From Stramonita haemastoma (taxonomy: Eukaryota > Mollusca > Gastropoda > Neogastropoda > Muricidae), in assembly GCA_030674155.1 (NCBI GenBank), contig CM060335.1, positions 32,415,200 through 32,445,199 of the forward strand: DNA of 30,000 nucleotides, read 5' to 3'. Below, one piece after another: positions 1 through 10,512 of this stretch. How positions within the stretch are numbered: the stretch's first letter is position 1; every line of letters starts with the position of its first letter. Below the pieces are notes generated by a model. It did not search any database. It worked only from the letters and a program-made list of their open reading frames with translations, and was not told the DNA's origin. The position numbers and the translations under genes were made by a program.

Positions 1-622
1 CCAAGTACTTGAAGCTTTGAACTGTTTCCAGCGTCTGATCATTGACCCTGATATCAGTGCTGATGCCCTTGGCGTTATTGGCCATCAGTTAGGTCTTCTC
101 AGCACTGATTTCCATTCCGTATGTTCTAGAGGCCTTGTTCAGGTGCTCTGTTAGGCTGGCAAACTCTTGTTCTGATCCTGCTAGTCCGTCAATGTCATCT
201 GCGAAGCAGCGGTTTATGATCACTCTGCCACCGATGGTGACTGATCCTTTATGGTGTTCCAGTGCATCAGCCATGATTCTCTCAAGGAAGATTTTGAAAA
301 GAATGGGTGAGAGTAGACAGCCCTTCATTACTCCAAAAATTGTTCAAAAAACACTCTCCAATGTTGCTGTTGTAGTGCACTGCACTGTGGCTTTGTTGTA
401 CAGCTCTCTGATGACTCTGATCAAATTTGCATTGATGCTGTACAAATGTATGGTTGCCCACAAAACTGCATGCCACACCCTGTCAAATGCCTTTTCAAAA
501 TCAATAAATACATAGTAGAGATCTTGTTGATGTTGAAGGTACCGCTCACAGAGTAGTTTGAGGTTGAATATCTGTTCAGTTGTGCTATGCCCTGCTCTGA
601 AACCTGCTTGTTCTTCAGCAAT
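1..622 (-). pseudogene. Non-LTR retrotransposon (LINE) reverse transcriptase fragment, decayed, runs off the left edge
   Basis: Read right to left in one frame, this encodes the palm region of a LINE reverse transcriptase. It starts near EEQAGFRAGHSTTEQ (about 620-575). Motif A follows as FIDFEKAFDRVW, motif B as GCLLSPILF and motif C as FADDIDGLA, which contains the catalytic Asp pair (FADD form). Past motif C it reads GMEISAEKT, then NAKGISTDIRVND and SFKYL at the window edge, as is usual for this type of RT. The frame is broken by a TGA at about 341-343, just before motif B, and by a TAA at about 86-88, so it cannot make an active enzyme. Homology stops abruptly near 622, so the copy is truncated at its 5' side; the C-terminal part lies outside the window. 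RT identity is clear; the clade (RTE/CR1-like) is not settled. Confidence 0.93.
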
Positions 623-1844
623 GATAAAAAATCTTACAATCAAGAAAAATTAATAACCAGATTAAAGTATCTTTAAAGTCCAAAGCAATCACACTAACAG
701 ACCAACTGGACTATTTATCAGGGATCTAAAAATGTTATACATGTGTGACAGACTGTTAAATATTGCTGAAGGAGAAGATACTATCAAAACGGAAATGTGC
801 CATTTAAGCTGCGCTGCGGCATGTTAATATATACTCTGCTGTTATATTTTTTACCGCACATGCAAAAGCATTTCCAGCATATTTTGTCTCAAAGCAATCC
901 AGATTCAATCTACAAGCTAAGGAAACAATCTGCTTTGAACAATATATATCAGGTTCTCGTGTTTTAACAAAAGGCTCAAATTTACATAAGTGTGTGAGCA
1001 TCTAGACACACAAACCTTCTTGTGTGTTTGTGTGTCTCTCTATCTGTGTAAGTGTATAATTATTTGTAGTCACATATATTATGTTTATGTCTATTTGAAC
1101 AGGTTCTTTTTTGTATTAAGAGGCTATTTATTTACCAACACTTTTTATTTTAGACCATCTTTAACGGTGAGTAGATGGGCGGGTTGGTCCTTTACTCTCG
1201 TAAAGTCATATGATTGTATATAACGTATGGGGCCTGTCATTATAAATAGCCTCCCTACCTTCTGGAAGATCAGTGCTGGGCATTCGCTCTTTGTTTCTAT
1301 CTTATTCTCTGCGGGGCATTCCCTCTTTTCTGTCCCTCTCTTTGGTTTTGTCTTATTCTCTTTTTTCCCTCCCACCTCCTTTGTGTTTATCTTCTGCCTG
1401 CCTTCTTGGTCCATTATCCAAGCCACGTTTTCTAGACAGCCTTTAAAAGACAACAATTCTCTTTCACGCCGAAGTGGGACACACTGGGCTTCAGGCGTTT
1501 CGGCGGAAAGGCAACACTTTTTCGCTCATGTGACAGACAACAGCAGTTACTGTTTGAGCGTTCAACGAAGAAGATTACAGGTACAGAAGCAAGCGCATCT
1601 CACTGACAATCTGGACCAGAATTGCCTACAATATTCGGAGCATTCAGACACTGTGATCTTGATCCCGAATTCCATGCTGACGTTTTGTGCCGCCTGCTGA
1701 ATGCATTGTTTTAGTGTCAGATCATATTATTGTTGGCAGACTGGTATGTATAGGGGGTGGTTACCTTCTTTTCGTTCGATTGTGAATGAGAACAGAGTGG
1801 ATATGTATGTGGTGGCAGACAGACTCATTGGCATTTCCTGATTC
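623..1844. other. Unassigned intergenic stretch
   Basis: No recognised gene or repeat family is visible here. A plus-strand frame stays open from 1227 to 1700 but matches no domain I know, and its first half is pyrimidine-rich low-complexity sequence. TATATAA occurs near 1217-1223, but no supported transcript follows, so it is not called a promoter. Confidence 0.5.
1274..1355. repeat. Two-copy imperfect direct repeat
   Basis: TGCTGGGCATTCGCTCTTTG at 1274 is followed by a similar TGCGGGGCATTCCCTCTTTT at 1310. Both copies run on into CTTATTCTCT. This is a local duplication of roughly 36-45 bp; no function is suggested. Confidence 0.6.
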
Positions 1845-2045
<201 letters not shown>

Positions 2046-2184
2046 GTGTGTATGTGTCTATGTGCGTGCATGCCTGCCTTCCTACCTGCGTGTCTGTACG
2101 TAGACACATGCCTGCCTAGCCAAGTATTTACTCATAAAACTGCATTTATGTTACTCACAGTCATCTTAGGAGGAAGTGTCAGAA

Positions 2185-2395
2185 GTCTTTCTGATGGAGA
2201 GGAGGGGTGTTTGGAAATGGACCACAAAGACAGAGCATAGACAAGAAAGCAACAGAAGGGAAAGGAACAATGCAGAAAGAAAGAGAGGAATAAAAAAGGG
2301 GGAATCCTAGCATAACATTTCCAAACGGTGGAGTGGAGGTGATATTTATACCAGCATGTCCCCTCAGCATTCTAATGGGGGAGGGGGGGAGGGGT
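2185..2395 (+). repeat. Purine-rich dispersed repeat, copy E1
   Basis: The block contains AATGGACC, ATAGACAAG, a CAGAAAGAAAGAGAGG purine stretch, then a GATATTTATA segment and CCCTCAGCATTCTAATGGGG. The same order of landmarks returns at 6308-6495 and, less clearly, at 6664-6945. I do not recognise the family; strand is arbitrary. Confidence 0.45.
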
Positions 2396-2403
2396 GTCGG
2401 CGC

Positions 2404-2421
2404 GGGGGGGGGGGGGGGGGG
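2404..2421. repeat. Homopolymer G tract (18 G)
   Basis: An uninterrupted run of G lies directly after a G-rich GGGGGAGGGG segment. It could form G-quadruplex structures on the plus strand and is prone to sequencing or assembly error. Confidence 0.95.
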
Positions 2422-2748
2422 TACTTTGCTAAAAACGAAACATAAAGTTTTGTGCTGCTTGATTCCATATTAGCGTGGGCATACAAAATGATGCCTGCCC
2501 TACTGCAACCGTTGATGGCGTTGGAATTGATATTCAAATCACTCTCAGACAAATTCATTTTGATCCGCACGTTTCATGCTGAAGTTCCATGAATATTGCA
2601 TGAACAGGGTGTCAGAGCGTGTCACCAGCAGATTGGAACTGACAGAGAAAAGCATTTTTCTCTCTCCTCACTGTGGTTGAGGAAAGGAGTTGGGTTGCCA
2701 GAATGAGTTAGCTTGGATGAAAGGCATGTCACCATCTTGCTTTCTGTG

Positions 2749-2799
2749 AATGTGTGAATGTGTGAATGTGTGAGTCAGTGTGTGTGTGTGTGTGTGTGT

Positions 2800-2842
<43 letters not shown>

Positions 2843-3085
2843 CGAGAGAGAGAGTGTGTGTGTATGTATGTGTGTGCGTATGTATATGTGTGCGTGCGTG
2901 AAACGTGTGTGTGTGTGTGTGTGTTCGTGTGTGTGTGCGTGCGTGCGTATGTATGTATGTGTGTGAGGGAGAGAGAGTGTGTGTGCACACGTGCATGTGG
3001 ACGTGTATGTGTCTATGTGTGTGCCTGTTTGTCTGCCTCTCTGTTTTGTCTGTCTTCCTGTATGTGTCTGTATGTCTGTGTACAC
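2749..3085. repeat. (GT)n-rich compound microsatellite
   Basis: It starts with three TGTGAATG units, continues as (GT)n with GC interruptions and short (GA)n pieces, and ends as CTGT/TGTC-rich sequence. Cys/Val and His/Thr open frames on the two strands come from the repeat. Confidence 0.95.
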
Positions 3086-3427
3086 ATTAACGTGTAAATC
3101 TTTACGAGTCGAAAAGATTTCTGCTGTAAACAAACAGTAATCGCCTTTTTGAATACCAGTACTTGGTTACCTTAAAAAACTTAAGTTACAAACAATGAAT
3201 AAAAACGGTAAACAGAAAAAAACACTTATTACAAAGGAAAACACTGCAAAAAATATATATATATCGACACCAGTCTCTGTCCATTCCACACATATCACGG
3301 CAAAAGCAACAGCCAGACATCAGCAATACTTTAAGCCAGTCATAACTGTAAATCAACCCAAATCATATCCGCAGATATTCCAATCTTGAACGATCGGGTC
3401 TTTTTTTATACTCTTATCGTCTAGATC
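3086..3427. other. AT-rich stretch without recognisable gene
   Basis: AT-rich sequence with a short AT tract near 3255. A 64-codon frame starts at 3195 but has no domain or codon bias that would support it. Confidence 0.5.
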
Positions 3428-3877
3428 CAACCTAATCCAGTCATGTTGTTTATAGCCCCGCCAACCACACAGGTCATATTGGGGCCGTCACCTCGTCAAA
3501 TTTAAAACTCAGATGAAAACTGTGCAACTATATACAGATTAAAACGGGGTATAAAACCAACTTCACTGTCCTTGCTCGTATCGACGCCCTGGTCAACCAT
3601 AAGGGTTAGCCGAGGACCACCACCGCGTTGTGGGAAAACCCACATCGATCACACGTACAATGAGATAAAACCAAAACCAGATTCCTTAAAACAACCTTGT
3701 CCTTAAAGACCAACTATCCCACTTTGACTGATATCAGACGGAAAAAGCCCGATTCTCTCAGGAAGTAAAAAATGGTCACTGCTGGAACATCCCGAAAGAG
3801 GATCTTTAGGGAGTGTGCGGTAAAACGCTTGTGTCTGATATCCTCAACATCGCGACACTCCAGGAGCAGATGCAAAA
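3428..3877 (-). mobile_element. 5'-truncated LINE, 3' end (C-terminal codons plus 3' UTR)
   Basis: On the minus strand, 3877-3714 reads HLLLECRDVEDIRHKRF, then SLKILFRDVPA and FLRESGFF, ending GFFRLISVKVG and a stop at 3714-3716. A Cys/His-type 'HLLLEC' segment followed by a short 'SLK-LF...FL-E-GF' tail is typical of the end of ORF2 in I-like or other RNase-H-bearing non-LTR elements. About 285 bp of 3' UTR follow, ending near ATGACTGGATTAGGTTGG. A second, shorter copy of the same 3' end is at 28757-28826, where the tail is ATTGGATTGGATTGG, a short-repeat tail used by some LINEs instead of poly(A). The LINE reading is fairly secure; the clade is inference. Confidence 0.72.
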
Positions 3878-4560
3878 CCAAGACAATGAAAGCCAGCAGA
3901 ACACCTGACCGCCGCAACATCGACATCAATGGGACAGCCCTGAAACAAGTCAGCAAGTTCAAGTATCGTGGAAGCATATTCACAGAAGATGGACGTCTCA
4001 ACAGAGAGATCAGGACAAGAGTTCAAAGGGCCAAAAGCGTCAGCTATCAGCTTGCCCCACTCTTAAGACACCCCGATATCCCCATCGAGACCAAAGCCAA
4101 ACTCATCGAGTCACTATTTAGACCAGCTTTGACCTACCAGAGCCAGACGTGGACCCTTACCAAAAGTAGGGGAAGAAAGATCACTACCTGCGAGAAGCGA
4201 TGTTTAAGGAGAGCCGTCAATAAAACCAGAGGTGATCATATCAAGAACACCAAGATCGGAGAAATGATTCAAACAATACTACCAATTCTGCACTGTATCC
4301 AACAGCAGAGATTCAGATGGTTTGGATACCTGGCGTGCATGATACCTCATCGGCATTCCAGAAAAGCCTATAACATAAGATATTGCCTGGGCTCAAAGCA
4401 AGGGGAAGACCAAGGAAGACCTGGATTGAGGGTGTAAAAGAAACACTGAAGACCCACAACATCTAACCCACCCAAGCCCTCAAACTTGCCTCAGACAGAA
4501 AGCTCTTTCTCCCTTAGACGCCCTAGATGGTACACGAGGACGGATAAAGTAAATAAAGTG
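3872..4560 (+). pseudogene. 5'-truncated RTE-like LINE, C-terminal part of the reverse transcriptase ORF, frameshifted
   Basis: The plus frame up to 4434 reads KTKTMKASRTPD, then INGTALKQVSKFKYRGSIFT, a basic stretch, PIETKAKLIESLFRPALTYQ, SQTWTL, KITTCEKRCLRRAVNKTR and QQQRFRWFGYLA. This is the thumb and C-terminal region after the RT palm in RTE-like and similar LINEs. Near 4395 the frame shifts: the expected ending GRPRKTWIEGVKETL is read from about 4398 in the next frame and stops at a TAA, and the copy has further stops. The end near GATAAAGTAAATAAAGTG looks like a short-repeat 3' tail. It is non-functional, with no RT catalytic motifs left. It abuts the minus-strand LINE end at 3877, so two truncated LINEs are joined 5' end to 5' end. 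Confidence 0.85.
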
Positions 4561-4921
4561 CAGACAAACTTTTAAATGAATGTACGGTGTCATAATTCTG
4601 AAACAAATCTCTGCGTGGATACTATTAGTTCAAAAAGCAAAGGACAACCACTTAATAGACTCATTCTTAAGAAAAATTGTAACATCACTCAAACAACAAA
4701 CAGAGAGGCAGACAGATAAAGAAGTGGATAAACTGTTACATAAATAGCCATAGCTACAGATAGACTAACTGACAAAAAATGAGAGACTGACGTAAAAAAA
4801 AAACCGTTATGGAGAGAAAGCAAAAACAGAACAAGAAGCAAGATTTTCAGACAGAAGGAAAACTGGAGATGTTAAACAGAACAAAACTGTACCCCTGAAA
4901 CAAGCAGTCACCATAGCCACC
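4561..4921. other. Unassigned AT-rich stretch
   Basis: No open frame of note, no recognised repeat. Short CAGACAGA pieces occur near 4700-4770. Confidence 0.5.

Positions 4922-5007
<86 letters not shown>
4922..5007. repeat. (CT)n microsatellite
   Basis: A practically pure CT tract of about 85 bp. A polypurine-polypyrimidine mirror tract of this length can adopt H-DNA. Confidence 0.98.
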
Positions 5008-5010
<3 letters not shown>

Positions 5011-6035
5011 AGACCATCACACCCTAGGAACCACCATGAATCACATGAATACCCAGTGCTTGACCCGCACTTTCTTTCAGCCAGGGATGGTAACAGGATA
5101 CTGTAGAAGGGAAGTCTTGGCATACAGCGAACTTACAATGTCCAAAGCCACTAAAACTGACTGTATGGGAAACACTAGTTTCGTTCGTTTGACACCAATC
5201 TAGCAAACATTTGGAGCACAAAATATGAAAAATTCTATTCAGAACAAAACCACTTTTTTTTAAAAATTAAAAATAAACCCCAACTCATTTGAACAGAACA
5301 AGTCTAAAATGAAATGAGCGGCGTGGGAACAGCAGTACGAGGACGTCACAGAGGACGAGGCAGCAAAAAAAATTTCTAAACTGAAATAACTAAACTGTAG
5401 AGAACTACATAGCATTTCACAGAGTTGTATGTGATGAACAGACCCTTTAATGCTATGTAAAGTATTGCACTCCACTATACCACCCTATACTGTCATGTCC
5501 TACACTGCCCTGAACTGCACCAAAACGCTCTGACCCACACTGCACCTGATTGCCCCGCACCGAACAAAACAGACCTTGTTTTATGCAGTAGTTAACACAG
5601 ACTTCTCTCCCACCTTTCTAATGGCTTTTGTCACTTTCGGACTGCCATAACAGGCGGTTGAGGCAGTGCAGACATCCGAGCCCTGGTTTTGTGGGGTGCT
5701 GCATAAAACACTGTCATTTCCTCTGTCTGCACACCATGGGTTTTTCTCTGTCTATCTTCCTGATGTCTGAGAGGGTGGGAGTAGGAAGCAGACAAGAGGG
5801 AAGGGAGGGGGGTTGATGTAAATCGTATTTCCCATCTTCTGAATACTGTTATATGCACACATGTTTTCTTTCCTGACACCTTTGGTCATTTTCCTTGTGT
5901 ATTAATGCTGTTAGTTTTGTCCTTTGTTGTTTATTTTGTTTTCAAATCCGTTTACTTTCTTTTAGTTTTAAACAAACCTGAACATTTTTTTTAATGGGTA
6001 CTTGTTTTTTCCGCATCTATGGCTGGCGACATGAG
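5008..6035. other. Unassigned intergenic stretch
   Basis: Several short open frames (up to 82 codons) exist on both strands, but none has a recognisable domain, codon bias or partner. Sequence 5460-5560 has a loose ACTGCAC-type periodicity that I could not turn into a clear repeat. Confidence 0.45.
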
Positions 6036-6128
6036 TTCTTCTTCTTCTTCTTCTTCTTCTTCTTCTTCTTCTTCTTCTTCCTCCTTCTTCTTCTTCTTCA
6101 TCATCATCATCATTATCATCATCATCAT
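6036..6128. repeat. (TTC)n followed by (ATC)n microsatellite
   Basis: About 20 TTC triplets with one CC interruption run into about 10 ATC/ATT triplets. TTC-rich sequence continues in decayed form to about 6300. GAA-TTC tracts can form triplexes. Confidence 0.96.
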
Positions 6129-6307
6129 AATTCCTCTTACTTTCAATTCTTCTTCGTTGCAGTTTTTCTGGTTCTTTGTAATTCTGCTTCTTCTTTGCAA
6201 CTTTTCCTCTTCTTTGTAATTCTGCTTCTTCTCTGCAATTCTTCTTTTTCTTCCTTTCTGTCTTCTTCTCCTTCTTTGTGACATACTTACTCTCCTTCTC
6301 CTACTTT

Positions 6308-6495
6308 TTTTTCTGGAGAATGGACCTAAGGAGCAGAAAATAGACAAGGAGGAGGTGACAGGAAGAAAAAGAATAAGGCAGAAACAACAATACAGAGAGA
6401 AAAGAGGTCATTTAGAGCACAGAATTTCTGTATGGGGGGGATGCTATTCATATTGACAGGCCTTCGGCATTCCCACAGGGGAGTCTCTCATTAAA
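6308..6495 (+). repeat. Purine-rich dispersed repeat, copy E2
   Basis: It starts GAATGGACC, has ATAGACAAG, a CAGAAACAACAATACAGAGA purine segment, GCTATTCATATTGACAGGCC and ends CGGCATTCCCACAGGGGAG. The order and spacing match copy E1 at 2185-2395. Confidence 0.45.
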
Positions 6496-6663
6496 TTTCA
6501 AAGGCTCCCATCACATTCACGTCAAAATTAAAATTAATGACACCCAATCTCTTCCAAAATCAAACACATTCAACGTGAGAAAAGCTTCATCGAATTACAT
6601 AGTACCTTAATTATCTTATTCCATAAAGCCAAATAGAACGACACCAGCCATTCCATTTAGTAC

Positions 6664-6945
6664 TGCAGAATGGACATCCTGTGCCCATCCCAATGTTGAC
6701 AATATGGGTGCCAGAACCATACAAAGGAGGCAGTAAGATCTGCTTCCAAAAAAGGCAAGGGAATGACATTGGCAGGCAGAAAATGGGAAAGCAGGATGAA
6801 AGAAAGGTAAGGGAAAAGACAAACGAGGAAAGTGATAGAAAGAAGGACATTTCTACCACATAATTTATTTCCTAAAAAGTGGAGACACTGTTTAAACTGA
6901 AAGAGACCCCCCAGCTTTCTCATGGAGGAATGTCTCGCATACAAG
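6664..6945 (+). repeat. Purine-rich dispersed repeat, copy E3 (longer, diverged)
   Basis: It begins GCAGAATGGACATCC, contains a long AAAG/GAAAG purine stretch and ends CCCCCAGCTTTCTCATGGAG, similar to the ends of E1 and E2. It is longer than the others and the middle does not align well, so membership is tentative. Confidence 0.35.
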
Positions 6946-7220
6946 CAAACAGTTGAGATAATTTTATACCAATCACACTGAAGTCTTGATTTTATCGATA
7001 CTTTTAGTTTTCAATACAGGTTGAAATCTTGACATTACTTTTATTGGTTTTATTTTTTGCTGTCTTTAGGAGCATTTCTGGTTTGGATTCATCATGGCTT
7101 ATGATTGATTCTATGTAAGTACAGTATTGAACAGCTCCTAATTTTTAACCTGGGAAACTTATGTCATCCTATGTTTTTAGCTAGCTGTGGCTTGCTATTG
7201 CTTTGATCATCTAGCTCAGC

Positions 7221-7625
7221 GCTTCACCTTCACCTGTAGTCTAGTAGACCGTTGGGGCACCACTGAAGATTTTGCAACCAGCTTCCTCCACTCCTTCACA
7301 GTTTCCAGCTTTCTGTAGCAAATCTTTCCACTCAAGGCCTGTCCACTCTCCAATGTTGTCTTCCCATTGTTTTCTCTGTCTGCATAGTCATCTCTCTTCT
7401 TGTACTATTCCCTGCAGAAAACTCTTGGCCAGACTAGACGTTTGTATGACATGCCCCTACCACACAACGTTTTTGTCGGATGACGTTTTCAGTTCTGGTT
7501 TTTACTTAACTTTCTCTGTAGTAATGTGATCTCTGTATGAGACATTAAGAGGTTTGCAAAAAGCATCTCACCTCTATTGTCTGTGTTCTTCTTTCAATGT
7601 CTGCAGTTAGGAAAAATGTTTCTTC
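7221..7625 (-). pseudogene. 5'-truncated LINE, C-terminal codons and (GGTGAA)n tail
   Basis: On the minus strand a segment near 7310-7225 reads VKEWRKLVAKSSVVPQRSTR, the highly typical last residues of a LINE RT ORF in invertebrates. Upstream (to about 7440) the translation still shows GIVQEE...ENNGKTTL- and EWTGLEWKDLLQKA-like pieces, but spread over three frames, so several indels have broken it. The element ends in AGGTGAAGGTGAAG, a short-repeat tail. I believe this is the same family as the RT fragment at 1-622 and the remnant at 10225-10500. No active product is possible. Confidence 0.78.
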
Positions 7626-7712
7626 GTAGTAAAACAAAAAATCACCCAATAGTACATATCTCCACACCCATCACCCACGCTTTACCACCATCACATTGCA
7701 GTTTTCATATAT

Positions 7713-8093
7713 CAGAATTATAATACATATATATATATATTATATAATGATATATATATATATATATTCATATATTATAAGTTAAGTAAAGGTAAAAGTG
7801 TCCCATAAACGTATGTGGTTGTAGGGAGCGAGGCGTCAGAGACCTCAGCTTCTCTAGGGCCCAGCATATTGAGGGCGGCGCCCATCCCCTCTCCCTCACT
7901 GCTTTACCTTCCCTGACCCTAAAAGGGGGCAGGTACCCATATTTAGTTAGGTGGACTGAGGTGCTGTACTAAAGCCAAGGCACACAAATGGTCACCGACT
8001 GAATTGGTAAGTATGCTTGATGCTGCTTAACACTAGCTTGGGGAAAGCAAAGGCTCTGACCACGGAGCTATCCCGTCCCCTACCAGAATTATA
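7713..8093 (-). mobile_element. tRNA-headed SINE, family B copy 1, with target-site duplication
   Basis: On the minus strand the element starts near 8080 with GACGGGATAGCTCCGTGGTC, a good tRNA D-arm/box A. The B box is weak. The body contains GGGTACCTGCC, CTCAATATGCTGGGCC and GAGAAGCTGAGGTCTCTGAC, shared with copy 2 at 23650-23940, and it ends in CTTTTACCTTTACTT and an AT-rich (TA)n tail. CAGAATTATA occurs on both sides (7713-7722 and 8084-8093), fitting a 10-bp target-site duplication. The tail gives the orientation. SINE status is well supported; the family name is not known to me. Confidence 0.78.
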
Positions 8094-8184
8094 CTCATCA
8101 CAAAACTGTTCTTGGTCCTTTTTTATCTACTGTGGATAGTTATATACTTTCACTCATGGCGAACATTAAACAGTTGACAAGTTT

Positions 8185-8202
8185 GCACGCGCGCGCGCGC
8201 GC

Positions 8203-8296
<94 letters not shown>
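8185..8296. repeat. (GC)n-(GT)n alternating purine-pyrimidine tract
   Basis: About 30 bp of alternating GC passes without a break into about 80 bp of alternating GT. This is one of the most Z-DNA-prone sequence types. Confidence 0.97.
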
Positions 8297-8666
<370 letters not shown>

Positions 8667-8788
8667 ATGGGAGGGCAGGAGAGGCAGAGACATAGCGAGA
8701 AATACTAAGTACGCATACACGTACAGACACACATAAACGCACATACACAGACATCAACAATCAAACACACAAAGACATAAACAGACAC

Positions 8789-8850
8789 ACAAACACGCGC
8801 ACACACACACACATACACCCCCCCCCCCCCCCCACCCCCACACACACATA
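8789..8850. repeat. (CA)n with internal poly-C tract
   Basis: CA repeats surround a run of 16 C followed by A and five more C (8818-8839). Confidence 0.95.
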
Positions 8851-8859
8851 GGACAACTT

Positions 8860-9175
8860 GGTAGTTAGGGTGGTGCACTTGTGCTCTGCTGATCCGGGTT
8901 TCATTCTTATTCAAGAGGATTTTTCCTCTGGAGTTAACACCAATGCCGACTCCACACCCCCAAGGAAGTCATTCAGATAAAACTGTAAACCAAAGTTCCA
9001 TGTGCGAACGGATGCAGAACATCCTGTGCACATGTTAAAACCCATTATGCTTTTCAGAAGAGCAGGCCATCGTGTGCGAATGGGAATGGATGACAAAACT
9101 GACAAAACTACATACACACAGGGACTGGATGTATATAAAAAAAAAAAACACACATAAGGGCTTATTCTGTTATCC
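8860..9175 (+). mobile_element. tRNA-headed SINE, family A copy 1 (diverged head)
   Basis: The tRNA-like head is decayed (GGTAGTTAGGGTGG; GATCCGGGTTTCATTC for box B). The body has the family landmarks: CTGGAGTTAACACCAATGCC, ATGTGCGAACGGATGCAGAA, GTGCACATGTTAAA, AGAGCAGGCCATCGTGTGCG, ACAGGGACTGGATG, and a 3' end CTTATTCTGTTATCC.TGAAATAAAA. The same landmarks in the same order define the other A copies. Confidence 0.82.
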
Positions 9176-9229
9176 GTGAAATAAAAAAATCAATAAATGA
9201 ATACAATAAATAAAATGAATAAATGAACA

Positions 9230-9425
9230 TACACACACTCATACATGCAGACACACACACAGACACACACAGGCACACACGCACACATACACACGCGCGT
9301 GCGCGCACACGCAAACACACACACACAGAAACACAAACATAAGCACACATAGCAAGATAGAAGGACAGACAGACAGACTAACAGTCATACAGACACAGAA
9401 ACACAGAGACAAGACACACACACAG
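9230..9425. repeat. (CA)n-rich microsatellite
   Basis: CA/CAGA repeats with a short CGCG interruption near 9295-9307. Confidence 0.95.
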
Positions 9426-9505
9426 AGGAAAAGATGATAAAAGAGAAAGAAAAATAAAATTAACCTCTCCTTTCTATAGAACTCTACTGACTAATCCTTC
9501 ACACA
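9424..9505 (+). repeat. D repeat, copy 1 (partial)
   Basis: GAGGAAAAGATGATAAAAGA and then CTATAGAACTCTACTGACTA followed by ATCCTTC match the start of D3 at 12310. The copy ends where the next CA/GA microsatellite begins. Confidence 0.5.
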
Positions 9506-9534
9506 CAAGTAAAAACAGACTCAGAGAGAGAGAG

Positions 9535-9645
<111 letters not shown>

Positions 9646-9679
9646 GACACCAACAGAGAGATGAAGTTAATAAGTAAGA

Positions 9680-9880
9680 AGCTACAAAAAAAGTTACTCC
9701 AACTTCCCTGTCTTAAAGGATGCTATCGACCAATCCTTTTCAGACAAATGGAATAACAGCTATCAGGTGAACTTCCTGATATTTTCTATTACTGCCTGTA
9801 CAGGATGGGAAAGCCAGGTGGTTAGAGCTATTGACTCACAAGTTGACAGCAGTCTGAAGCCATGGGTTCCAGTCAGGGCA
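9680..9880 (+). repeat. D repeat, copy 2
   Basis: GCTATCGACCAATCCTTTTC, AGACAAATGGAATAACAGCT, ATCAGG, CTGTACAGGATGGGAAAGCC and AACAGTCTGA-like sequence match D3 in order. It ends with CCAGGTGGTTAGAGC ... GGGTTCCAGTC, which resembles tRNA A and B boxes, so a tRNA-like segment may sit at the right end. Confidence 0.6.
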
Positions 9881-9884
9881 GAAC

Positions 9885-10200
9885 TATAATTATTTAATAA
9901 TGATAATAATTATAAAATGGAGGCTTATATAGCGCGAATTCCTCCAAAACATGGGCTCACCGCGCTGTACTATCAAATCAATTTAAATAGGTTACATATG
10001 AATGTGAACATTTTTACCAGCACAAAAAAAGAGGAAAAAATGCATGCACATACAATACACAGCATATTACATGGCCAGACAATAAAAGCAAAATAAAAGC
10101 AATATCATCAAAACATTAAAATAAAAATATTTGATAGGGCTTAACACCCCACCCCCCACCCGCTTATCTCCCCACCGAGTTAGCATCATTTTTCAAGTTC
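9885..10200. other. AT-rich stretch, possibly an old repeat
   Basis: AATAATGATAATAATTATAA is followed by GGCTTATATAGCGCGAATTC and CTCACCGCGCTGTACTATC, then A-rich sequence. It looks like a decayed repeat, but only one copy is visible here, so no family is assigned. Confidence 0.35.
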
Positions 10201-10224
10201 TCCATTCATCTGAAAATCTTTCCT

Positions 10225-10500
10225 TTACCTTCACCTTCACCTATTCATTCTCTGGTAGACCACAGGGGCATCACTGAACATTTTGCAACCAGCTTACTCC
10301 ACTTCTCGTTTTTTTGTTGTTTTTTAGTATGTTGCTTGTCTCGAGCCAATCCATTCTTAGATGCTGTTCCCTTCCTTGTACTTCCCCCCATAGGAACAAG
10401 CCCTGACCACTCTGCATGTTTGTGTGATGTGCAGACACCACTTCAGCTTGACAATTTTTTTTTCCTGAAGTCAGCTCTTCATGTTTCAAACTCCTAAAGT
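10225..10500 (-). pseudogene. 5'-truncated LINE, C-terminal codons (second copy)
   Basis: On the minus strand, about 10305-10240, the translation EKWSKLVAKCSVMPLWSTRE matches the family ending seen at 7221 (W-KLVAK-SV-P). Just upstream GLFLWGEVQGRE and then MDWLE correspond to the preceding conserved basic and EWTGLE-type segment. The tail is again GGTGAAGGTGAAGG. Frames are broken, so it is dead. The 5' side stops at about 10500, right against the inverted-repeat element at 10513. Confidence 0.7.
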
Positions 10501-10512
10501 ATACTGCATATT

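Noticed and set aside
1217..1223. TATATAA as a core promoter
   Set aside because: AT-rich animal DNA has many such words, and no supported transcript begins downstream.
1227..1700. A 157-codon plus-strand frame
   Set aside because: The first half is low-complexity pyrimidine sequence with a two-copy repeat; no recognised domain, no coding bias, no partner exon. It could be a fragment of something, but I cannot support it.
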